Part shown: in pieces, positions 14,637 through 19,830 of the stretch | Numbering within the stretch: position 1 is the stretch's first letter | How the letters are laid out: each line of letters begins with the position of its first letter | From: Proteobacteria bacterium UBA664 | GTDB lineage: Bacteria; Pseudomonadota; Gammaproteobacteria; UBA7966 | NCBI GenBank assembly: GCA_002299125.1 | Contig: DBNU01000062.1 | Location: 1-19,830, forward strand | Length of the DNA stretch: 19,830 nt | Direction: 5' to 3' | Made by a program: the position numbers and the translations under genes | Notes under the pieces: generated by a model | Databases searched by the model: none | The model's input: only the letters and a program-made list of their open reading frames with translations | What the model was told of the DNA's origin: nothing

Positions 14637-15801
14637 GCGGCGGCACGATGCCGGCCGCGACGGCCGCCCGGCCGATCGGGCGTCTGGAGCGGTATATGGA
14701 CCGGCGTGCGCGGGGTGAGAACACGATCTGCCAGAGCTGGCCCTGGCGTGAGCGGAAGAACCCGGCGCTCGCGAGCAGGTAGTAGTTCCACATGCGCCGG
14801 AAGCGCTCGCCGTAGCGGGCGGCGAGCGTGGGCCAGGCGGCCTCGAAGCGCTGATGCCAGACCATGACCGTGCGGTCGTAGTCGCGGCCGAAGTTGTGCC
14901 AGTCCTCGAGAATGAATTGCCCTTCGCTGGCGCGGCCGATCTCGCTGACCGACGGAATCTTGCCGTTGGGAAAGATGTAGCGGTCGATGAAGGGGTCGGT
15001 GCGGGCCGTGGTGGCGGCGGTGCCGATGGTGTGCAGCAGAAAGAGACCTTCGGGCTTGAGGACGCGGCTCGCCGTGGCGAAATAGGCCGGATAGTTCCGG
15101 GTGCCGACGTGCTCGAACATGCCCACCGAAACGATTTTGTCGAAGCATCCATCGAGGTCACGGTAATCGCAGAGCCGGATCGTCACCGGCAGCCCCTGGC
15201 AGCGCTGCTCGGCCAGAGCCTGCTGCTCGCGGGAGACGGTGACGCCGGTGACGCGCACGCCATAGTGGCGCGCCGCAAAGGCGGCGAGTCCGCCCCAGCC
15301 GCAACCGATATCGAGCAGGTGCTCACCCGGTGCCAGTTCGAGCTTTGTGCAGATCATCGCGAGTTTGTCGCGCTGCGCCTGTTCGAGATCGGCGGCGTGC
15401 TCCCAGTAGGCACAGGAGTAGATCATGCGAGAGTCGAGCATCGCCTCGAACAGATCGTTGCCGAGGTCGTAGTGGCGTTCCCCGATCTGGAAGGCGCGCG
15501 CTCGGGACTGGAGGTTGAACAGCAGCGTGCGCAGATTGGCCAGACCGAGTCGAAGTCGCGTCCAGAGCCCGATGGGGTGTGCATCGGCATCGCGTCGAAG
15601 CAGGCGGCAGATGAGTTCATCCAGCCGCTCGCAATCCCACCAGTCTGCCATCCAGGACTCACCCAGACCCAGTGACCAGCGTTGCAGCACCGCATCGAAG
15701 AAGCGCGGATCGCGCACACGGAGGTCGAAGGGCCGGTCGCCGTCCAACTGGATGCCCGCCTCTGCGAGCATGGCTTCGAGGGTCGCCTTGCCTGCTGTCA
15801 T
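14608..15801 (-). CDS. cfa: Cyclopropane-fatty-acyl-phospholipid synthase
   Basis: The 397-residue protein matches Cfa closely in length (E. coli enzyme 382). A lipid-binding N-terminal segment contains LGLGESWMADWWD, the linker has GERHYDLGNDLFEAMLD and YSCAYWE, and the S-adenosylmethionine site is LLDIGCGWGGLAAFAA. GMFEHVGTRNY carries the conserved Glu and FLLHTIG the conserved His. Near the C-terminus the ASAGFFRSRQGQLWQIVFS block has Ser where, from memory, E. coli has Cys354, a residue not strictly needed. The enzyme adds a methylene bridge to unsaturated acyl chains of membrane lipids, usually in stationary phase or under acid or osmotic stress. GGAGG lies eight bases before the ATG at 15801. 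Confidence 0.95.
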   Translation of the reverse strand: MTAGKATLEAMLAEAGIQLDGDRPFDLRVRDPRFFDAVLQRWSLGLGESWMADWWDCERLDELICRLLRRDADAHPIGLWTRLRLGLANLRTLLFNLQSRARAFQIGERHYDLGNDLFEAMLDSRMIYSCAYWEHAADLEQAQRDKLAMICTKLELAPGEHLLDIGCGWGGLAAFAARHYGVRVTGVTVSREQQALAEQRCQGLPVTIRLCDYRDLDGCFDKIVSVGMFEHVGTRNYPAYFATASRVLKPEGLFLLHTIGTAATTARTDPFIDRYIFPNGKIPSVSEIGRASEGQFILEDWHNFGRDYDRTVMVWHQRFEAAWPTLAARYGERFRRMWNYYLLASAGFFRSRQGQLWQIVFSPRARRSIYRSRRPIGRAAVAAGIVPPLRAVSRTLE

Positions 15802-16153
15802 AGTGACTTCCTCCCGTTACGGGGTTGTCGGGTTCGGTGGGTTCACCTCGATGAGTCTTGTTGTGGTCCGGGGCTGCCTCGTGGCCACCCCCGATGGTCT
15901 GCGCCGTGGCCGCGCGGGCATGCTGGGCGGTGGCTCTGCGAAGCCAGGATGCGACACAGGCCTTCGCCTTGATCCTCCCCCTGCGTTGCCGGAAGGTGCG
16001 GGCGTGGTCTGCCGTGGCAGGCGCAGGCCGGAACCTCGGTAGGGTGCGTCGCGTTACGGGAAATAAGCCATGGCGCGTCAGGATTTCTTAAACTATAGCC
16101 TCGATATGGCCTCGTGCCGTGACGGCTTGGAGCTGATTGGGAGTGAGCAATCC

Positions 16154-16690
16154 ATGAGCACATCTGTCGAGGCCTGTCCCGACCCCACCGAGGCGGACCT
16201 ACCCCTCACGCGCGAGGATTTCCTGCTGCAGCTCCTGCGCGAGCTCACCGGCACCCTTCAGGACGTCATCGGTATCGAGGATGCCGCGGGCCTCATCGCC
16301 CTGGTCGGGCAGCGGGTGGGAGATCGCCTCGATGGGCAGTACCGGGATGCACTGGCGGTGCAGCGCCTTGAGCGGCATCAGGTGGCGGCGGTCGTCGTGG
16401 ATCTCAAGCGCAGGATTCAGGGCGATTTCTACGTCATCGAAGAATCCGAGGACCGCATCGTCCTTGGCAATCGCCGCTGCCCTTTCGGCGAGTTGGTTCG
16501 GGACCGTCCGTCACTTTGCATGCTGACGTCCAATGTCGTCGGCACCCTGGCCGCCGAGCACCTCGGGCGGGTCCGTGTCTCGCTCATGGAGACCATTGCC
16601 CGCGGGGATAAGGGCTGCCGGGTGATCATCTGGCTCAAGCAGACACCCACTGCGCGGGCGGCCGAGGGCAGGGACTATTTCGGGTCCTGA
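16154..16690 (+). CDS. Methanogen output domain 1 (MetOD1)-containing protein
   Basis: The 178-residue protein resembles the methanogen output domain 1 family: a helical N-terminus (REDFLLQLLRELTGTLQDVIG), a strand region GDFYVIEES, then NRRCPFGE, RPSLCMLTSNVVG and RGDKGCRVIIWL. The three cysteines C109, C122 and C155 are typical of this group and may bind a ligand or metal, though this is inference. The domain is thought to act as a signalling or ligand-binding output module. I chose the ATG at 16154 (GGGAG ten bases upstream); the frame extends back to 16070 without a better site. It lies 34 bp before a GGDEF-EAL gene in the same direction, so it is likely a sensory partner of that cyclic-di-GMP enzyme. 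The 352-bp gap from cfa (15802-16153) holds the divergent promoters; only a weak TATAGC -10 at 16094 is visible. Confidence 0.65.
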   Translation: MSTSVEACPDPTEADLPLTREDFLLQLLRELTGTLQDVIGIEDAAGLIALVGQRVGDRLDGQYRDALAVQRLERHQVAAVVVDLKRRIQGDFYVIEESEDRIVLGNRRCPFGELVRDRPSLCMLTSNVVGTLAAEHLGRVRVSLMETIARGDKGCRVIIWLKQTPTARAAEGRDYFGS

Positions 16691-16724
16691 AGCGATCTGG
16701 GTGCAGCACATTGCGGGGGCCTGA

Positions 16725-18917
16725 ATGCTGGAGATAAGCGAGGATCTGCGTGGCCTGCTGGCGGCCATGCCCGGCGGAGGCTTGCTCCTCGATACCGACG
16801 GGGTCATCCGCTACAGCACCAGCGATGCCGCCGCGCGCCTCGGGTACCGGCCAGCGGACCTGGAAGGCCTGGCGCTCAGCGCAATCGCCCAGAACTGTTC
16901 CCCCGACCTCGCCGAGGCCATGACCGCCGCGCTGCGCAGCAGTGGTGAGGCCCGACTTCGCGTCGCCCCCCGGATGAATGGTGGGGGCGGGGAGCTGCTC
17001 GCACTCCGCCTGCGGGCGGTGCGACGGGGGCCTGCGGGCCGTGCCATCGCCCTGCTCGTCATCGTGCAGACGCAGGCGGAGGCGATGCGCCGATTCCTCG
17101 AGCTCAACGAGCGCCTGATCTCGGTGGAGCGGGAGGCCGCACGCCGTCTGCGTGCCGAGGCCCGTCTCGCCGAGCAACTTGCCTGGACGCGTGTGGTGCT
17201 GAACAGCATTGGTGATGCTGTGCTGACTACCGATCGGCTCGGTCAGGTCACCTGGATGAATCCCGTGGCCGAGCAACTCACGGGCTGGAACCGCGAGATG
17301 GCCACCGGCCTGCCGCTCGCGCGCGTGTTCCACATCCTGAACGAGACGACGCGCGAGTCGGTGGCCGACCCGGTGCAGTGCTGCCTCGCGCAAGGCCGCA
17401 TAGTCGGTCTCGCCAATCACACCGTACTGATTTCGCGCGACGGGCGTGAATACGGTATTGAGGATTCCGCTGCCCCGATCCGCGACGACCAGGGTGAGCT
17501 CCACGGTGTGGTGCTGGTGTTCCACGACGTGACCGAGCAGCGCCGCCTGGCCGGGGAACTCAGCTATCGGGCGAGTCACGATGGGCTGACCGGGGCCCTG
17601 AACCGGGTTGAGTTCGAGCAGCGTCTTGCGCAACGCCTTGCCGAGCACCGCCTCACCGGCGGCAACGATGCGCTGCTGTTCATCGATCTCGATCAGTTCA
17701 AGCTGGTCAACGACACGGCCGGTCATGCCGTCGGTGATCGCCTGCTGCGGCAGCTCGCGCAACTCATCGATGACTGTCTGCCGCGCGAGGCACAGGCCCT
17801 GTTGGCCCGGATCGGGGGCGATGAGTTTGCGATCCTCATCGAGAACGACAATCCAGCCCTCGATCTCGCCCGGCGGACGGCGGCGCGCATCTGTGACGAG
17901 GTCAAGGGCTACCGCCTCATGCACGCAGGGCAGCGCTTCAAGGTGGGGGCGAGCATCGGTCTGGTGCCGTTGGACCGCCGCTGGCCCAACGAGGCGGCCT
18001 TGATGCATGCCGCCGATTCGGCCTGTTATGCCGCCAAGCAGGACGGTGGCAATCGAGTGCGGCCCTGGTGTGACGAAGATGCATCGCTGCAGCGCTTGCG
18101 GTCAGCCGCGAAGTGGGTGCATCGCATCGAGGAGGCTATCGATGCCGGTCGCTTCGTGCTCTTCGCCCAGCGCATCCAGCCCGCTCACGGTCACGGTGCG
18201 GGTCTGCACGCCGAGGTGCTGCTGCGCATGCTGGATACTGACGGCAGCCTGATTCTGCCGGGTGCCTTCCTGCCCGCGGCCGAGCGCTTCCACCTCGCGC
18301 CGCTCATCGATCGCTGGGTACTTCCGGCCGTGCTGGCCTGGCTGGGCCTGCAGGGCGAGCGGTTGCATGCCATCTCCCTGCTGTCCATGAACGTCTCCGG
18401 GCAATCCCTGGGTGATCGGATTTTTCGGGGCTTCGCGCTGGATCTGCTCGAGGCCGCGTCGCCGTTGCTGCGCAGTCGTCTGTGTCTCGAGATCACCGAA
18501 ACAGCCGCCGTCAGTCAACCCATCGAGGCGGCCCGTTTCATCGACGACGTGCGTCGACTGGGCGTGCGGGTGGCGCTGGATGATTTCGGTGCCGGTGCCT
18601 CCGCCTTTGCCTATCTCAAGCGATTGCGGGTTGATTACCTGAAGATCGACGGCCAGTATGTGCGCGGTCTACTGAGTGACCCGCTGGACGAGGCCACGGT
18701 GCGCTGCTTCATCGATGTGGCACGGGCGATCGGTGCGCGTGCCATTGCCGAGTTCGTCGAGGACGAGCGCACCAGTCAGCGACTCACGGAGTTCGGCATC
18801 GATTTCCTGCAGGGTTACCTGTTTGCGCTGCCCGTGCCGCTGGCGGACCTCGAGCCGCTCCTCGAGGAGGCAGCCGGGTCTCAGGGGCAGCAATGGGATG
18901 TCTCCGGGCCTGTCTGA
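16725..18917 (+). CDS. PAS-PAS-GGDEF-EAL cyclic-di-GMP enzyme
   Basis: The 730-residue protein has a PAS domain (about 5-110), a short helical linker rich in Arg and Glu, a second PAS (about 150-280), GGDEF (about 285-455) and EAL (about 465-715). GGDEF is intact at 364-368, but the I-site position is EAQA rather than RxxD, so product inhibition at that site is not expected. The EAL domain keeps its catalytic residues: the signature is EVL (497-499), followed by SMNVSG, EITET, DDFG (619-622), K640 in LKIDGQYV and AEFVED. It could therefore both make and degrade cyclic-di-GMP, with PAS signals setting the balance. The N-terminus starts at once with the PAS fold. It follows the MetOD1 gene by 34 bp and probably shares its transcript. 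The last 34 bp and stop codon fall in a 39-bp repeat. Confidence 0.93.
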   Translation: MLEISEDLRGLLAAMPGGGLLLDTDGVIRYSTSDAAARLGYRPADLEGLALSAIAQNCSPDLAEAMTAALRSSGEARLRVAPRMNGGGGELLALRLRAVRRGPAGRAIALLVIVQTQAEAMRRFLELNERLISVEREAARRLRAEARLAEQLAWTRVVLNSIGDAVLTTDRLGQVTWMNPVAEQLTGWNREMATGLPLARVFHILNETTRESVADPVQCCLAQGRIVGLANHTVLISRDGREYGIEDSAAPIRDDQGELHGVVLVFHDVTEQRRLAGELSYRASHDGLTGALNRVEFEQRLAQRLAEHRLTGGNDALLFIDLDQFKLVNDTAGHAVGDRLLRQLAQLIDDCLPREAQALLARIGGDEFAILIENDNPALDLARRTAARICDEVKGYRLMHAGQRFKVGASIGLVPLDRRWPNEAALMHAADSACYAAKQDGGNRVRPWCDEDASLQRLRSAAKWVHRIEEAIDAGRFVLFAQRIQPAHGHGAGLHAEVLLRMLDTDGSLILPGAFLPAAERFHLAPLIDRWVLPAVLAWLGLQGERLHAISLLSMNVSGQSLGDRIFRGFALDLLEAASPLLRSRLCLEITETAAVSQPIEAARFIDDVRRLGVRVALDDFGAGASAFAYLKRLRVDYLKIDGQYVRGLLSDPLDEATVRCFIDVARAIGARAIAEFVEDERTSQRLTEFGIDFLQGYLFALPVPLADLEPLLEEAAGSQGQQWDVSGPV

Positions 18918-18922
18918 TCCGG
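18884..18922 (+). repeat. 39-bp direct repeat, copy 1 (end of the GGDEF-EAL gene)
   Basis: This unit begins GGGGCAGCAATGGGATG and ends CTGATCCGG. It contains the last codons and the TGA of the GGDEF-EAL gene. An identical copy starts 71 bp later. Confidence 0.9.
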
Positions 18923-18954
18923 CTGTGCGGCATGGCGGTCGCCTGGTGCGGTCT

Positions 18955-18993
18955 GGGGCAGCAATGGGATGTCTCCGGGCCTGTCTGATCCGG
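18955..18993 (+). repeat. 39-bp direct repeat, copy 2 (non-coding)
   Basis: Identical over 39 bp to 18884-18922. GTCT also precedes both, with a two-base difference. This suggests a recent tandem duplication of the gene tail. Confidence 0.9.
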
Positions 18994-19072
18994 ACTGCGC
19001 CTTACCGCTCCCCCACAAGGCCGCGTCGTGGGCCTCGGGCCGTGCCAGCACGGCACGGTACCCACACTGGGG

Positions 19073-19102
19073 CTGTCAATGAGCCGGGAAGCCCCGTATA
19101 GT
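19073..19102 (+). promoter_or_regulatory. Predicted sigma70 promoter of the DEAD-box helicase gene
   Basis: CTGTCA (19073-19078, four of six) and TATAGT (19097-19102, five of six) are 18 bases apart. Transcription would start near 19109 and give a leader of about 230 nt before the TTG start at 19341. Confidence 0.5.
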
Positions 19103-19122
19103 GCAGTGCACTGCCTCCCGGC
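19083..19122. promoter_or_regulatory. Nested inverted repeats at the helicase promoter
   Basis: GCCGGGA (19083-19089) and TCCCGGC (19116-19122) form a seven-bp inverted repeat whose interior contains the -10 box and the perfect palindrome GCAGTGCACTGC (19103-19114). The palindrome covers the predicted start of transcription, a typical place for a repressor. Confidence 0.4.
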
Positions 19123-19148
19123 ATGGAGGAGGCCGTCGCTGACCTTCT

Positions 19149-19162
19149 GCGGTTCGAACCGC
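19149..19162. repeat. 14-bp palindrome in the helicase leader
   Basis: GCGGTTCGAACCGC is a perfect palindrome about 40 nt into the predicted leader. In RNA its centre is too tight for a simple hairpin, so a DNA site or a larger fold is possible. Confidence 0.35.
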
Positions 19163-19299
19163 CAGTCCTCATCCCGGTCGGAGACGCTACGCGGGCGGTG
19201 CCTCGAGCACCCATCCCGCGCCCCCGAACCGGCACGCACCTCGCCACAACGGTCGCGTTCCTTCCATCAGGTTCGCGTTGTGGATCCCACCGCTCCCTG

Positions 19300-19315
19300 A
19301 CAGGCCTCGGCCTGT
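19300..19315 (+). promoter_or_regulatory. Leader hairpin just before the helicase Shine-Dalgarno site
   Basis: ACAGGC, loop CTCG and GCCTGT give a six-bp stem with a tetraloop ending 14 bases before the GAGGTG site. It may affect ribosome access. No T-run follows. Confidence 0.35.
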
Positions 19316-19340
19316 TCACGCGGTCTTCTGAGGTGACACC

Positions 19341-19830
19341 TTGTCCTTTGATTCTCTTGGTCTGGACGCACGTCTGCTCCAGGCAGTCGACTCCTGCGGT
19401 TTTTCTGCCCCCACCGACATCCAGCGCGAGGCCATCCCGCGTGTGCTTGCCGGTGTGGATCTCATGGCCTCTGCCCAGACCGGCACCGGTAAGACGGCTG
19501 CCTTCGTCCTGCCGGCCATGCATCGCCTGGTCAACGAGACCCCGGCCCCCGGTCGCGGACCGCGGGTGCTGATCCTGTCGCCCACCCGCGAACTCGCCCA
19601 GCAGATCACCGAGGCCATCCGTCGCTTCGGTTCCACGCTCCGGTTGAAGAGCGGCTCGGTGGTGGGAGGTGAGGCATATGGCCCACAACTGCGCATGCTG
19701 GGTGCGCCGCTCGACCTCCTCGTCGCGACGCCCGGGCGCCTCATCGACCACCTCGATCGCGGGCGTGTCGACCTCTCTCCGGTCGGTCTGCTGACGATCG
19801 ACGAAGCGGATCGCATGCTCGACATGGGTG
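19341..19830 (+). CDS. DEAD-box ATP-dependent RNA helicase, N-terminal part
   Basis: I translated this by hand from TTG 19341; the frame is open to the right edge (163 residues). It begins MSFDSLGL, as RhlE-type helicases do. It has the Q motif TDIQ (residues 25-28), Walker A AQTGTGKT (45-52), motif Ia PTRELAQQ (81-88), the GG block, motif Ib TPGRLIDHL and motif II DEAD (154-157). Such enzymes unwind short RNA duplexes during ribosome assembly, mRNA decay or cold adaptation. The TTG start is supported by GAGGTG (19330-19335) five bases upstream and by the family-typical first residues. The second RecA domain lies outside the window. The 423-bp gap before it (18918-19340) holds the repeat copy, the promoter and the leader structures listed here and no gene that I can support. 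RhlE or SrmB cannot be told apart from this part. Confidence 0.93.
   Translation, partial: MSFDSLGLDARLLQAVDSCGFSAPTDIQREAIPRVLAGVDLMASAQTGTGKTAAFVLPAMHRLVNETPAPGRGPRVLILSPTRELAQQITEAIRRFGSTLRLKSGSVVGGEAYGPQLRMLGAPLDLLVATPGRLIDHLDRGRVDLSPVGLLTIDEADRMLDMG

Noticed and set aside
19141..19180. tRNA-like T-arm (GGTTCGAACC)
   Set aside because: The arms do not pair as a tRNA T-stem, and there is no acceptor, D or anticodon arm nearby. It is simply a 14-bp palindrome.

Overview
The window reads as chromosomal DNA from a GC-rich proteobacterium. Gene density is high, Shine-Dalgarno sites are clear, and the gene families present (Cfa, FdsA/FdsD, long PAS-GGDEF-EAL proteins, a secreted subtilase with DUF11 repeats) suit Gamma- or Betaproteobacteria. 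I lean towards a Chromatiales-like gammaproteobacterium, but nothing here fixes the genus. There is no rRNA, tRNA, insertion sequence or CRISPR array in the window.

Left block (1-4035, all minus strand): the upstream part of a type III-B CRISPR-Cas operon, read from right to left. It starts with a NE0113-family CARF protein (ring-nuclease/Csm6-like). A Csx2/TM1812-type CARF-HEPN ribonuclease follows and is translationally coupled to it. Next comes an intact two-gene toxin-antitoxin pair (DUF6922 antitoxin plus AbiEii-type nucleotidyltransferase), and then the first 104 codons of a cmr1-like RAMP gene that runs off the left edge. A defence module is therefore nested between the cyclic-oligoadenylate-responsive proteins and the Cmr effector genes. 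A probable promoter with two adjacent dyads precedes the operon.

Middle: a divergent gene (4319-7258) encodes a four-PAS GGDEF protein whose C-terminal EAL domain has lost most catalytic residues. Convergent to it is a secreted S8 protease with a PPC domain, three DUF11 repeats and a C-terminal membrane anchor (7322-10294). Then comes a minus-strand formate dehydrogenase operon (10534-13680). Here the usual single FdsA chain is split into an iron-sulfur subunit and a molybdenum subunit, followed by FdsD. The iron-sulfur subunit lacks the NuoG-type His-Cys3 cluster motif, and fdsG, fdsB and fdsC are absent from the flanks.

Right block: two REP-like hairpins, a methylated-DNA repair methyltransferase (ogt-type), a convergent and slightly overlapping cyclopropane fatty acid synthase, and a plus-strand pair of a methanogen-output-domain-1 protein with a PAS-PAS-GGDEF-EAL protein whose catalytic residues are intact. 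The tail of that last gene is repeated 71 bp downstream. After a structured leader of about 230 nt, a DEAD-box RNA helicase begins and runs off the right edge.

Functional themes are RNA-guided and toxin-based defence, cyclic-di-GMP signalling (one probable pure cyclase and one probable bifunctional enzyme), formate oxidation, and envelope or DNA maintenance. All family assignments rest on reading motifs by eye. No database search was run.
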